Shown here piece by piece: positions 49,739 through 59,411 of a DNA stretch of 64,000 bases. The notes under the pieces were generated by a model, which searched no databases, was not told the DNA's origin, and saw only the letters and a list, made by a program, of their open reading frames with translations. Location of the stretch: assembly GCA_022824025.1 (NCBI GenBank), contig JAJEBF010000022.1, forward strand, positions 1-64,000, written 5' to 3'. Origin of the DNA: Caldilineaceae bacterium. Lineage in GTDB: Bacteria > Chloroflexota > Anaerolineae > Caldilineales > Caldilineaceae. The position numbers and the translations under genes were made by a program. Position 1 is the first letter of the stretch; each line of letters starts with the position of its first letter.

Positions 49739-51751
49739 TCAGTTTAGAACGTAGTTTTTGGATCGGGGGTCGCTCTCCACCGCCCACTGCATCGTGTAGA
49801 GCTGGTGGTAGCGGCCTTTGCGCGTCAACAGTTCCTCGTGGCTGCCCTCCTCCAGAACGCGCCCCTGGTCCAGGACAACAATTCTGTCAGAATTGACAAT
49901 TGTATTAAGCCGGTGGGCGATGACAAAGCTGGTACGGCCCTTGAGCAGCTTTTCCAGTCCGGCCTGGATCTGGCGTTCCGTGGTCGTGTCGATGGAGCTG
50001 GTGGCCTCATCAAGAATGAGAATACGGGGGTCTGCCAACAGAGCGCGAGCGAACGAGACGATCTGCCGCTGTCCGACACTGAGGTTGACACCGTTTTCCC
50101 CCACCTGGGTATTGTAGCCGTCCGGCAGTTTGCGGATGAACTCATCGGCGCCGACGGCGACGGTCGCAGCTTCGACCTCGTCGTTGGTCGCGTCCAACCG
50201 CCCGTAGCGGATGTTTTCGCGAATTGTGCCATCGAATAAAAATGTGTCCTGCAGGACGATGCCCAACTGGGCCCGCAGACTGGCCTGGGTGACATCGCGA
50301 ACGTCGTGGCCATCGATCAGGACGGCGCCGCCGGACACGTCGAAGAAGCGGGCGATGAGACGAATCACGGTGCTCTTGCCGGCTCCTGTCTCGCCGACCA
50401 GCGCGATGCGCTCCCCCGGCTCGGCGCTGATGTTCACACCCCGCAGGACGGGTTCGTCCTCCTTGTAGTGGAAGGAAACGTTTTCCAGTTCCACCCGGCC
50501 GGCAATCGGCGGCAGTGGAAAGGCCTCGTGTGCGTCCTGCAGATCGGGTTCGGTGTCGAGCAGAGCGAAGAGGCGTTCGCTGGCTGCCATGGCCGCCTGA
50601 AATGTGTAGTAGCGACGCGACAGCTCACGAATTGGATCGAAAAAGCGCTCCACCCAGATCACGAATGCCGCCAGCACGCCTGCCGTCAGCTGGTCCCCCA
50701 GAATGAGCCATCCCCCGACGCCCACCACAAGGGCAGTCGCCAGCGAGCCGATAAAGTCGACTCCGGGGAAGAAGAAGGCAGCCAGCTGGGTGGTACGCAC
50801 ATTGGCGTCAAAGTAAGAGCGGTTGAGATCGTCGAAATGGCGCGAATTGGCTTGCTCGCGCGAGAAGCTCTTCGTTACGCGGATGCCGGTGATCGACTCA
50901 TTGAGAAAGCCGTTGATCAGCGACAAGCGCTGCCGCGCGGCGCGATAGGCCTGGCGAACATAACGGCGGAAATAGTTGGTGAGCGCGATCATTGCCGGCG
51001 TAACGGCAAAAGCCACGAGCGCCAGCTGCCAGTTCAGAAACAACATCGCCGCGATAATCCCGATCAGGATGAACGCCGATCGGGCCAGGCCGGTAATCGA
51101 CCAGGTAACGAAATCCTGAAGCACACTGACATCACTGATGAGCCGGCTCATCAGGCGGCCTACGCTGTAGTCATTGAAGAAGCCCATAGACAGCGTATGC
51201 AGATGGCGGAAGAGCTGACTGCGGATATCGGTTACAATGCGGGTGCCGGCATAGGCCATCACTGTGAGGCGGGCCCGGCTTGCCACCCATTCAAGCGCGA
51301 TTGCGGCCAGGAAGAGGAAGGTCCAGAAGCGCAGTGTACCCAGATTGCCGGCGCGAATGCCTTCGTCAATCGCCCGCTGGATAACCCAGGGCGTTCCCAC
51401 GCTCATGACAGAAGTCAGCACGATCAGAATGAGAGAGATTACAAACTCCCGCTTGTAGACGGCTACATATACCATCAGCCGCTTTACCAAACGGCTGTCG
51501 TAGGTCTTCTCCTGCGCCTCCTCTTCATCCGGCAACAGGTCCTGGATCTTGCGCTCCCGGCGGAGCCATTCCTTTTCAACGGCCGACAAGCTGCTGTTCG
51601 GCGTGGACGGAGTCTCATGTTCGCGTCCGAACGCATCCCTCTGACGCGGGAGTTTTTCGATTACCATGTCTGTCACCCTTGGCGGGGAGGAATCGTGTCC
51701 ATTCCCTCGATATGTGTGAGCAACGCCTCCGCTGCCATTTACGTTGCTCAT
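49739..51751 (-). CDS. ABC exporter half-transporter, catalytically intact subunit (second system)
   Basis: 670 residues from ATG 51751, one base after the partner's TGA (TGA-G-ATG), so translation is coupled. A hydrophilic N-terminus of about 95 residues precedes six membrane helices. The ATPase domain has Walker A GETGAGKSTV, signature LSVGQRQ, Walker B ILILDEATSSID with catalytic Glu and switch His IAHRLNT. It pairs with the upstream gene as a heterodimer. Upstream frame beyond 51751 overlaps the partner and is not coding. Confidence 0.92.
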   Translation of the reverse strand: MSNVNGSGGVAHTYRGNGHDSSPPRVTDMVIEKLPRQRDAFGREHETPSTPNSSLSAVEKEWLRRERKIQDLLPDEEEAQEKTYDSRLVKRLMVYVAVYKREFVISLILIVLTSVMSVGTPWVIQRAIDEGIRAGNLGTLRFWTFLFLAAIALEWVASRARLTVMAYAGTRIVTDIRSQLFRHLHTLSMGFFNDYSVGRLMSRLISDVSVLQDFVTWSITGLARSAFILIGIIAAMLFLNWQLALVAFAVTPAMIALTNYFRRYVRQAYRAARQRLSLINGFLNESITGIRVTKSFSREQANSRHFDDLNRSYFDANVRTTQLAAFFFPGVDFIGSLATALVVGVGGWLILGDQLTAGVLAAFVIWVERFFDPIRELSRRYYTFQAAMAASERLFALLDTEPDLQDAHEAFPLPPIAGRVELENVSFHYKEDEPVLRGVNISAEPGERIALVGETGAGKSTVIRLIARFFDVSGGAVLIDGHDVRDVTQASLRAQLGIVLQDTFLFDGTIRENIRYGRLDATNDEVEAATVAVGADEFIRKLPDGYNTQVGENGVNLSVGQRQIVSFARALLADPRILILDEATSSIDTTTERQIQAGLEKLLKGRTSFVIAHRLNTIVNSDRIVVLDQGRVLEEGSHEELLTRKGRYHQLYTMQWAVESDPRSKNYVLN

Positions 51752-51752
51752 C

Positions 51753-53633
51753 TCAGTTTCCCCTCTTTTCCGCGGCCCCGGCAAGCACCGGGGCCTGAAC
51801 TGAAGATTCGTCCGAGTCCGCTCTTTCTGACCCGATCTGTTCACGCAACTGCGCTTCCAGTGCCGCGAACTCCTCCTGATCGCGCAGTTGCATGTCGTAG
51901 ATGCTGCGATAGAGCCCGCCGGCGGCCAGCAGTTCATCGTGGCGCCCTCTTTCCACGATGCGGCCGCCATCCAGGACGAAGATCTGATCGGCGTTCTTGA
52001 GGGTGAGAAGGCGCTGCGCGATGATGAAGGTTGTTCTTCCTTCCATCAGCACGTCAAGCGCCTGCTGGATCAGGTGCTCTGTTTCCGTGTCCACACTGCT
52101 GGTGGAGTCGTCCAGGATCAGGATACGAGGTTCATAGAGCAGCGCGCGTGCGATTGCCACCCGCTGCTTCTGTCCGCCGCTCAAGGTCACGCCCCGCTCG
52201 CCAACCACCGTCTCGTAGCCGGCAGGGAACTCCATAATGAAATCGTGCGCCCGCGCCGCTTTGGCCGCGGTGACAATTGCGTCCGGCGTAGCGGCCGGCG
52301 CGCCATATGCTATGTTCTCTGCGATCGTAACGCCGAACAGGAACGGGTCCTGCAGGACGATTCCGATATGTTTGCGCAGACTTTCCAATGTCAGGCCGCG
52401 CACGTCATGACCATCGATCCGGACGGTGCCGCTGGCCGGGTCATAGAAGCGGGGGATGAGATTGGTTATCGTCGATTTGCCGCTGCCGGTCGGCCCGATC
52501 AGAGCGACAGTGTGGCCTGCTTCCACCTGAAAGCTAATGTCATCCAGGGCGCGCGGCCCGCCTTCGTAACCGAAACTCACCTGCGCAAAGGTGACCGCGC
52601 CCTTCACGTTTTGCAGGACGACAGGGTTTTCCTCTTCCTCCACTTCGATCGGGGTGTCGATAATCTCAAACAGGCGCGTCGCGCTGGCTCCGGACGTTGC
52701 CGCCATGTTGACCAGGAAGCCGAGACGTTGCACAGGGCCGTTGAGCATCATCACATAAGCCAACATTGCGAAGAGAGAGCCGATTGTGACCGTGCCTTCG
52801 ATGGCCAGAGGGCCGCCAACCAGGAGAAGCAGAAAGATGCTGCTCAACAGGATGAAGGTGAACGTAGGCCAGTTATTGGCCCAGATCTTGATGATGCCGA
52901 AGCGCTTGGCGAACCAGTCCTCATTGGCTGCGTTGAACTTTCGCAGTTCGTCCGTTTCGCGGGCAAAGGCCTTGACCACCTGAATGCCGGTCATGCTCTC
53001 CTGCATCGTGGAGGAGAGCTGGCCCATCTGCTCCTGAACGCGTTTGAAGCGAGGCCTGATGACCATGCCGAAGCGCAGCGTCAGCGCCAGCAACAGGGAA
53101 AGTGGAACCAGCGCGTACAGAGCGAGATATGGACTCTCCAGCACCATGGCGACGATTACGCCTCCAAGCAGCAGAAGCGAGGCCGTCAGGTCCATCAGCC
53201 CCATGCCGACAAAACGCTCCGTTTCGGTGATGTCACTGGTTGCCCGGCTCATCAGGTCGCCGGTCTGTGAGCGATCGTGGAAGGCAAAGGGGAGGCGCTG
53301 TGTCGCGTTGTAGAATCGATTGCGCAGGTCATAGGCGACGCGATGGGTGAGCCATTCACCGTAATAGCGCTGACCATAGGCGGCGAAACCGCGCACGACG
53401 GCGATGCCGAGGATCCACCCGGCCGCAGTGAAGAGGGCGCCGGCGCGCTGTCCCTCGATGCCGAGGTCGATGGCATCCTTCAAGATCTGCGGTATGTACA
53501 GATTGAGCAGCGATGCAAACAACACCGAGACATAGGCAAAGGCGACCTGTTTCCAATAGGGGCGCAGGTAACCGATCAACCGTCGGTAGACATCGGCGCG
53601 GGCCTTGGGTCTTTTGGGAGTTTCCATCTTCAT
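51753..53633 (-). CDS. ABC exporter half-transporter, degenerate-site subunit (second system)
   Basis: 626 residues: six helices (about 25-310) and an ATPase domain with Walker A GPTGSGKSTI and signature LSGGQKQ, but Walker B ILILDDSTSSVD (catalytic Glu replaced by Asp) and switch His replaced by Gln (IAQRLLT). The same two changes appear in the subunit at 27105, so this is the second heterodimer of that kind in the window. No local regulator is visible. Confidence 0.92.
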   Translation of the reverse strand: MKMETPKRPKARADVYRRLIGYLRPYWKQVAFAYVSVLFASLLNLYIPQILKDAIDLGIEGQRAGALFTAAGWILGIAVVRGFAAYGQRYYGEWLTHRVAYDLRNRFYNATQRLPFAFHDRSQTGDLMSRATSDITETERFVGMGLMDLTASLLLLGGVIVAMVLESPYLALYALVPLSLLLALTLRFGMVIRPRFKRVQEQMGQLSSTMQESMTGIQVVKAFARETDELRKFNAANEDWFAKRFGIIKIWANNWPTFTFILLSSIFLLLLVGGPLAIEGTVTIGSLFAMLAYVMMLNGPVQRLGFLVNMAATSGASATRLFEIIDTPIEVEEEENPVVLQNVKGAVTFAQVSFGYEGGPRALDDISFQVEAGHTVALIGPTGSGKSTITNLIPRFYDPASGTVRIDGHDVRGLTLESLRKHIGIVLQDPFLFGVTIAENIAYGAPAATPDAIVTAAKAARAHDFIMEFPAGYETVVGERGVTLSGGQKQRVAIARALLYEPRILILDDSTSSVDTETEHLIQQALDVLMEGRTTFIIAQRLLTLKNADQIFVLDGGRIVERGRHDELLAAGGLYRSIYDMQLRDQEEFAALEAQLREQIGSERADSDESSVQAPVLAGAAEKRGN

Positions 53634-53864
53634 TTTTTGTCAACTAGCCCCTTCAGGACAGACAAGCACTAAACCGCTACAGCAAAACAATAATATAGTT
53701 TAGCAGATCATGCTGATGTTGTAAACCCGTTTGGGTGACTTTGACAGGAGAGAGAGGCGCTTACGCGGCCAGGGAGTAGAAGGGGCGTATGGGGGCCGTA
53801 TGGAATTCGAATGGCAGCCGTGTGAGGCCCCATCTGTACCCGTCGCCAGCAGCCTGAACTGGGG

Positions 53865-53895
53865 ATGCCGAGTCGGCATGAATGTACGGTATAAT
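53865..53895 (+). promoter_or_regulatory. Perfect palindrome just upstream of a TATAAT box
   Basis: ATGCCGA-G-TCGGCAT (53865-53879, 7-bp perfect arms, one-base centre) overlaps the region expected for the -35, and TATAAT lies at 53890-53895. It drives the HEPN/MNT pair, and its position suits a repressor operator. Which protein binds it is unknown. Confidence 0.5.
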
Positions 53896-53931
53896 AGGGC
53901 GCGCGCAAGGCGGTTTCTGTGGGGTTGCTCC

Positions 53932-54357
53932 ATGAGCGGCAGTGACGTTCGCTGGGTCCAGCGATCCAATCAATTTGACAAGGCGTTTTCCCAATTGCAG
54001 GAGGCTGTCGAGCTGGCGCGGCGGCGGCAGCTCTCCCTGTTGGAAAGTCAGGGGTTGATACAAGGCTTCGAATACACGCATGAACTGGCGTGGAAGACGC
54101 TCAAGGACTTTCTTGAAGCGCGCGGCGTTCGTGACCTTTACGGTTCGAGAGACTCGACCCGCGCCGCCTTCAAAGCCAGTTTGATTGACAACGGCCAAAC
54201 GTGGATGGAGATGATCCAGAGCCGAAATCTGACGACGTATACATATAATGAAGCCACTGCCGCCCAGATCGTCGCCGCGATTCTCGACAGATACTTCACG
54301 GAATTTCAGGAACTGCAGGCAAGGCTGGCACGCCTGAAGCAAGAGGAAGCGTCATGA
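53932..54357 (+). CDS. HI0074-like HEPN protein (nucleotidyltransferase substrate-binding family)
   Basis: 141 residues, nearly all helical. The family segment FEYTHELAWKTLKDFLEARG is present at about residues 46-65, then GSRDSTRAAFKASLID. It matches the NTase-substrate-binding/HEPN family that pairs with minimal nucleotidyltransferases (MNT). Such pairs often act as toxin-antitoxin systems, with the HEPN part as the toxic RNase in some of them; the canonical R-x4-6-H is not obvious here. The last codons overlap the MNT start by 4 bp. Confidence 0.87.
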   Translation: MSGSDVRWVQRSNQFDKAFSQLQEAVELARRRQLSLLESQGLIQGFEYTHELAWKTLKDFLEARGVRDLYGSRDSTRAAFKASLIDNGQTWMEMIQSRNLTTYTYNEATAAQIVAAILDRYFTEFQELQARLARLKQEEAS

Positions 54358-54743
54358 AACCTGCTACGCAATCTTGCCAGGAAAGCGGCCTTTCAAACTC
54401 GGACATCCGGAAGATTTGCGGCGTCCTGACCCGTTACCCGCAGGTGGAAAGAGCGGTTCTGTATGGTTCGCGCGCCAAGGGCTCCCACAGGAAGGGCTCT
54501 GACATCGACTTGACTCTCTGCGGCGGAGCAGACCTGACACTGCGTGTGCGCCACACAATCGCTACGGAGTTGGATGACCTGTATCTTCCCTATATGATCG
54601 ATCTGTCCATCTTGCGCGACATCGGCGACCCAGACCTGATTGAGCATATTGCGCGCGTCGGGACAGTTCTCTATGAGAGGCAACAGCGGATGATTGACGA
54701 GGGAAGTTCTGGAGGAGCGGCGTCAGGCTCGGGGCAGCGATAA
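54354..54743 (+). CDS. Minimal nucleotidyltransferase (MNT)
   Basis: 129 residues. The polymerase-beta-like motif is complete: VLYGSRAKGSHRKGSDIDL (GS-x-x-x-G-x-x-x-x-SDIDL), followed by a third acidic strand (YMIDLSIL). In related pairs MNT proteins inactivate the HEPN partner by nucleotidylation, an antitoxin role. It overlaps the HEPN stop by ATGA, as expected for a coupled pair. Confidence 0.87.
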   Translation: MKPATQSCQESGLSNSDIRKICGVLTRYPQVERAVLYGSRAKGSHRKGSDIDLTLCGGADLTLRVRHTIATELDDLYLPYMIDLSILRDIGDPDLIEHIARVGTVLYERQQRMIDEGSSGGAASGSGQR

Positions 54744-54913
54744 CCAGGAAGCGGCCTGTCGATCACCCGGTCCGGTCCTGTCGGACAAACGGCGGCAGCG
54801 CAGCGACTGCATCGATGCCGAAACAACCGCTTTCGCCTGCGCGCCCCATCCTGTGCGGCCTCACTGTTTCTCGTTCAGACAGCGGCGCGAGGAACCAACG
54901 CAACGGAGGAATC

Positions 54914-56008
54914 ATGACTCAGCGAGTCGCCATTATCGGACACACCGGTCGCGGGAACTACGGCCACTATGTTGACGAGGCTTTTGTCGGGGTCGAGGGG
55001 GCCGAGATCGCAGCCCTGGCTGACCCGGACGACGCCGGCCGCCAGCAGGCGCTTCAACGCACCGGCGCCCAAAGAGGATATGCCGACTACAGACAGATGC
55101 TGGCTGAAGAACGGCCCGACATCACTGTGATCGCCACTCGCGAGATCGGGGATCACCATGAACTGGCCATGGCCGCGGCGGCCGCGGAGACGCACATTTA
55201 CATCGAGAAGCCGGTGGCGGCCTCGCCCGCGCAGGTCGATGAGATGGCGGCGGCTTGCGAAAAGAATGGCAAGCTGTTGATTGTGGCATGCCCGTGGCGG
55301 GGCCACCCTCCCATCCAGCACGTTGCCATCCCCCTGATAAAGGGAGGCAAGATCGGCGAGCCTCGTCTCGCCCGCATCCACGGCATGAACGGCCATGAAG
55401 GGGGCAACCAGCTGTTTCTCGACCTCTACCCCCACTTCTTTGATTTTCTGTGGCAGATCTGGGGTGAGCCGCTGTGGTGTCACGCCCACATCACCCACGA
55501 TGGCCGCGACGCGACGCCGGATGATCTGATGGAGGGCGCCGAGGGAATGGGGCTTGTGGCCGGCAACGGCATACGCGCCTACTATGTCTTCAATGATGGT
55601 TTTGCCGCTGACTTCGAATCCTACGAAGGCGATCACAAGGAGCGGCCCTATCGAATCGATATTCACGGCACAGCCGGCACGCTTTCGCTTCCCGGCCCGA
55701 TGAGCAACCAGCCCGACATCTACTACCATCCACTGGTCAGCCCTGGCCTGTTCAATGATGACCGCTGGCAGGTAATTCCATCGGATCCGCCCCCTGATGA
55801 GCGCAAGTGGGTCAAGGCGCATCATCGTATGGCCCGCTCGATGCTCGACATCCTCGCCGGACGCGAACCGGCGTTCCCGCTGCTGGATGGACGTACAGCC
55901 CGCCGCCACCTCTCGTGGGCGATGGCTGCGCACGCTTCTCATATCGCCGGCGCACGCGTGGCGCTGCCTCTGACCGACCCGCGCAACCCGTTTGATTCCT
56001 GGCGTTGA
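54914..56008 (+). CDS. Gfo/Idh/MocA family oxidoreductase
   Basis: 364 residues. The Rossmann start is RVAIIGHTGRGNYGHYVDEAF. EKPVAASPAQVDEM is the signature EKP motif, and HAHITHDGRDATP and the HFFDFLWQ His occur in the second domain. It should be an NAD(P)-dependent sugar or cyclitol dehydrogenase; the substrate is unknown. The ATG at 54914 has GGAGG 5 nt upstream. The next gene is PhyH. Confidence 0.85.
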   Translation: MTQRVAIIGHTGRGNYGHYVDEAFVGVEGAEIAALADPDDAGRQQALQRTGAQRGYADYRQMLAEERPDITVIATREIGDHHELAMAAAAAETHIYIEKPVAASPAQVDEMAAACEKNGKLLIVACPWRGHPPIQHVAIPLIKGGKIGEPRLARIHGMNGHEGGNQLFLDLYPHFFDFLWQIWGEPLWCHAHITHDGRDATPDDLMEGAEGMGLVAGNGIRAYYVFNDGFAADFESYEGDHKERPYRIDIHGTAGTLSLPGPMSNQPDIYYHPLVSPGLFNDDRWQVIPSDPPPDERKWVKAHHRMARSMLDILAGREPAFPLLDGRTARRHLSWAMAAHASHIAGARVALPLTDPRNPFDSWR

Positions 56009-56087
56009 CGCGGTGATTTGACTGCGTAGGCTGGACGAATCAGTAGAGTGCGCCCTGTTGGAACGGGGCGGCACAGGAGGAAATTCA

Positions 56088-57104
56088 ATGCAACCCTTTC
56101 TTGATTCAACAGATGTCGTGCAGGATGCAGCCGAACTGCGCGGGCGGATGGACCGGGACGGCTACCTGTTTATCCGCGGTCTACTTCCTGCCGCTGTCAT
56201 CGAGGCGCTGCGCATGCAGTTTCTGGGCATCGCGCGGGCTGCCGGTTGGGTCCAGCTGGATACGCCGCTTGGCGACGGCGTGGCCGATCTGAGCGGCTTC
56301 TGCGTCGAGCCGGAGCCCGAATATATGCAGAAGTATCACGCCATGTACAAGCTGCCCGAGTTTCACGCCATTCAGCATCATCCCAACCTGGTCGGGCTCG
56401 TCGAGCGCATGTTGGGCGAACCCGTGCTGCCCCACCCCCGCATCATCGGCCGCACAATCTTCCCCCAGCGCGAGACCTTCACCACGCCCCCGCACCAGGA
56501 CTTTATCCCGATTCAGGGTACGGCCGACACCTTTACGGCTTGGATTCCACTGGGGGATCTGCCAACTGAACTGGGCGGGCTGCAGGTCGCGGCGGGGTCG
56601 CATCAGCGGGGCGTCTATGATTTTCGACCGGCAATGGGGGCAGGGGGCCTGGAGGTACTCGATCCACTTGAAGGCGCCTGGGCCTACAGTCCATTTCAGC
56701 AAGGGGATGTTCTCATATTCCACAGCATGGCCGTTCACAAAGGTCTGCCCAACAGTTCGGACCGGCTGCGCATGTCGATAGACGCCCGCTACCAGAAGGT
56801 CAGCGACCCGATCGCGCCTGGCAGCCTGCAGCCGCACAGCCAACCCAGCACCTGGGAGGAGATCTATGCGGACTGGCCCGACCTGGAGCTGAAGTACTAC
56901 TGGCGGAAATGGAACCTGGAGGTACGGGACTATGACAACAGCTACCACGACAGGCGCGACGAGATGGCGATAGAGATGGCGAGGAAAGGAGATACGCGGG
57001 CGATTTCGACGCTGCAGCGTATCATCGCCCGAAACGAGGACCCGGCAAAACGGCAGGAAGCCGAAGCGCTGCTGGCCGCGCTGGAGCAGCCAGCCGACGC
57101 ATAG
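56088..57104 (+). CDS. PhyH-family Fe(II)/2-oxoglutarate dioxygenase-like protein
   Basis: 338 residues. HQD in TTPPHQDFIPIQG supplies the first two iron ligands, and SMAVHKGLPNSSDRLR the distal His and Arg. The C-terminus (residues about 270-338) is a helical, charged extension (EMAIEMARKGDTRAIS). The ATG at 56088 has an AGGAGG-like site (AGGAGGAAATTCA). It may share a pathway with the oxidoreductase upstream, 79 bp away. Confidence 0.88.
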   Translation: MQPFLDSTDVVQDAAELRGRMDRDGYLFIRGLLPAAVIEALRMQFLGIARAAGWVQLDTPLGDGVADLSGFCVEPEPEYMQKYHAMYKLPEFHAIQHHPNLVGLVERMLGEPVLPHPRIIGRTIFPQRETFTTPPHQDFIPIQGTADTFTAWIPLGDLPTELGGLQVAAGSHQRGVYDFRPAMGAGGLEVLDPLEGAWAYSPFQQGDVLIFHSMAVHKGLPNSSDRLRMSIDARYQKVSDPIAPGSLQPHSQPSTWEEIYADWPDLELKYYWRKWNLEVRDYDNSYHDRRDEMAIEMARKGDTRAISTLQRIIARNEDPAKRQEAEALLAALEQPADA

Positions 57105-57334
57105 CGCCGGGGCGGGCCGGGAAAATGCGGGGCCTGCCCCGAACTACGGCCTGGCAACCGATCGATTCCAACTGCGAATGGGGGCAACGACTCAGCAAAC
57201 GATGGTTGGACATCAGCCCGTTTCCGGCTGAAGTTCTGGGCCAATGCGACAGTATCCCGGCGTTTGTTCCAGAACCAGGTGGGGACGCCTCCCCATCTGT
57301 TTTTCTGCCCCGCACTATTTTGTTCAGCGGGATT

Positions 57335-57363
57335 TTGTACTATCCTTGAAAATGCGTTATACT
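57335..57363 (+). promoter_or_regulatory. Promoter of tRNA-Pro
   Basis: TTGTAC (57335-57340) and TATACT (57358-57363) are 17 bp apart and end 12 nt before the tRNA. Confidence 0.7.
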
Positions 57364-57375
57364 TTTGCACACTTT

Positions 57376-57452
<77 letters not shown>

Positions 57453-57535
57453 GCACGCAGCATAGCAGAGCCGTCATGAAGCGGTCTGACCATGGTGGTC
57501 CGACTACTCTGCCAATCAATGTACGTCTTGCACCT

Positions 57536-57573
57536 TGCCGTCGAAACAGGATCTGTGTGCGACGGCATTTTTT
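57536..57573 (+). terminator. Rho-independent terminator after tRNA-Pro
   Basis: TGCCGTCG (57536-57543) pairs with CGACGGCA (57560-57567) across a 16-nt loop, followed by six T (57568-57573). Confidence 0.85.
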
Positions 57574-57648
57574 GTCCCGCGGCAGTTCCCGAAGGCGAAT
57601 TCGGCAACGAAGCCGTTTTGAAGGGTAGCGTGGCGCGCGAGAACAGTA

Positions 57649-59286
57649 ATGGATAGCCGGGTCAACTCCTGTTCATCTTTGACCGAGCGCGACATTGCGC
57701 TGTTGTACCGGATCGAAGCCGGTCTGGCTATTATGGCTGACGTTAGCCGCTCCGACGTAATGCTCTGCTGTTTGATGGATCCCCCGGAAAGCGCTTCACC
57801 AGATATAGAGATTATCGGCGCGCCTGCAAGGCAACGCGGCGCGGTTGGGCAGATCCTTGTTGCCCGGCACGCGGCGCCCCAATCGCTTTCCTCGATCTAT
57901 CGGGATGACATGACTGGGCGCACATACCCGCTGGCTGCCCAGCCAACCGTCCATCGAGCATTGATGGAGGACCGCAGAGACCGAAGGGCAGAGAAGAAAA
58001 TTCCCCCTGAACGCACCAGCAGCGGCGCCCCGGTCATCCAACAGGTGTATACAGTACACAATGCCGTTAATCAGGCGATTGCTGCTCTGCTCATTGAAAC
58101 AAGCATGATTGAGTACGAACGGCACCGGAGCCGCGGGCGGCCATTCCGCCAGGCGGTGCGCTGGTTGCAAAGGATGGCGGTGCGCGGAGAGATTGAAACG
58201 GCCGGTATCGCGGGCGGCTTTGGCAGTCTGGACGGTATCTACCTGGTTGATGAGGAGCTATGCATCAGGTACATGAACGGTATCGCCATGAACCTGTTTC
58301 GCTCGATTGGCCTTGTCGCGGACATGCAAGCGACGCAGGTTGCTGATCTGGAGGCCGAGGACGAGGAGGTGGTCGGCCAGGCGGTGCAGGCAAACTGCTG
58401 CGTACAGACTCGTCATGAGAACGAGGACGGGCGGGTTTGGGTCCGGACAGCGATACCGTTGCGGGCGCCGCGGGGAAGATTGTATAAGATGCGCCGCCGA
58501 ATTCGCGGCCGGTTGCCGTGGACGACTTCAATGGCGGCGAAGGGTCTGCCGCAGGTCGATGGCGTTCTGGTGCTGATGCATAATGCCACTGAGACTGTAC
58601 GCCGCGAGCGCGAGCTGAAGGTCAAATCGGCGATGATCCAGGAAGTGCATCACCGGGTCAAGAACAATTTGCAGACAATCGCCGCGATTCTGCGGCTTCA
58701 GAGCCGGCGGTGCCAGGGTCCGGAAGCCAAACAGCAGTTGACCGACGCTGTCAACCGCATTCTGAGCATCTCGGTGATTCACGAATTTCTAAGCCAGGAT
58801 GAACATCGTCCAATTAACATTCGCGACATCTGCCAGCGCATTCTGGGACAGGCCCAGGAGGTAACGGTCAACCCGGGGCAACGAGTCGAAATCGCAATGG
58901 AGGGACCGAACATCCGCCTTCCCGCCAACCAGGCCACTGCCTCCGCGCTCGTGGTCAATGAACTGCTGATGAATGCGGTGGAACACGGATTGCGCGACCG
59001 GAACAACGGTGAAATTCGAATCGCTCTTGAAGACCTGGGGGATGAGGTGCGCATTACCCTGCTGGACAACGGGTTGGGGCTGCCGTCCGACTTCGATCCG
59101 GACGATGGCGGCAGCCTTGGATTACAGATCGTCCATACGCTTGTAACGGATGACTTGAAGGGCGAACTGCTTTTTGAGCAGGTGACAGGTGATGCGAATG
59201 GCGCCGCTCAAGCGGCGCAAAGTGGAACGCGGGCGATTATCACCTTCCCAAAACGGTCAATCAACGTAGAATCACTCGGTGTATAG
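57649..59286 (+). CDS. PdtaS-like sensor histidine kinase (HisKA_2 type)
   Basis: 545 residues, no membrane helices. Residues about 1-175 match the PdtaS N-terminal GAF-like region (TYPLAAQPTVHRAL, VIQQVYTVHNAVNQAIAAL). A PAS-like part (DGIYLVDEELCIRYMN) follows at about 195-330. HisKA_2 phospho-His is in EVHHRVKNNLQTIA (about residue 337), and the ATPase has VNELLMNAVEHG (N box) and DNGLGLPSDF (G box). It should be a cytosolic sensor kinase acting on the ANTAR regulator encoded next. Confidence 0.92.
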   Translation: MDSRVNSCSSLTERDIALLYRIEAGLAIMADVSRSDVMLCCLMDPPESASPDIEIIGAPARQRGAVGQILVARHAAPQSLSSIYRDDMTGRTYPLAAQPTVHRALMEDRRDRRAEKKIPPERTSSGAPVIQQVYTVHNAVNQAIAALLIETSMIEYERHRSRGRPFRQAVRWLQRMAVRGEIETAGIAGGFGSLDGIYLVDEELCIRYMNGIAMNLFRSIGLVADMQATQVADLEAEDEEVVGQAVQANCCVQTRHENEDGRVWVRTAIPLRAPRGRLYKMRRRIRGRLPWTTSMAAKGLPQVDGVLVLMHNATETVRRERELKVKSAMIQEVHHRVKNNLQTIAAILRLQSRRCQGPEAKQQLTDAVNRILSISVIHEFLSQDEHRPINIRDICQRILGQAQEVTVNPGQRVEIAMEGPNIRLPANQATASALVVNELLMNAVEHGLRDRNNGEIRIALEDLGDEVRITLLDNGLGLPSDFDPDDGGSLGLQIVHTLVTDDLKGELLFEQVTGDANGAAQAAQSGTRAIITFPKRSINVESLGV

Positions 59287-59338
59287 CACATTCGGCCGGT
59301 GACAACAATCAGAGAAACCAGCAGTTACCTGCAAGCTC

Positions 59339-59377
59339 TCCTTTGCCGGAGCCGAAAGCATAGGATTCGGCAAAGGA
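59339..59377 (+). promoter_or_regulatory. Mutually exclusive RNA hairpins between kinase and regulator genes
   Basis: Long-range stem TCCTTTGCCG (59339-59348) with CGGCAAAGGA (59368-59377), 10 bp perfect, competes with an inner stem GCCGAA (59351-59356) with TTCGGC (59366-59371), 6 bp perfect, loop AGCATAGGA. Both use 59368-59371. It lies 35-73 nt before the GTG of the ANTAR regulator, in the same transcript as the kinase. ANTAR proteins bind RNA hairpins, so self-control is plausible but unproven. Confidence 0.55.
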
Positions 59378-59411
59378 AAGGAAGGTTCAGCAACTGGGAA
59401 AGGGAGAGACA

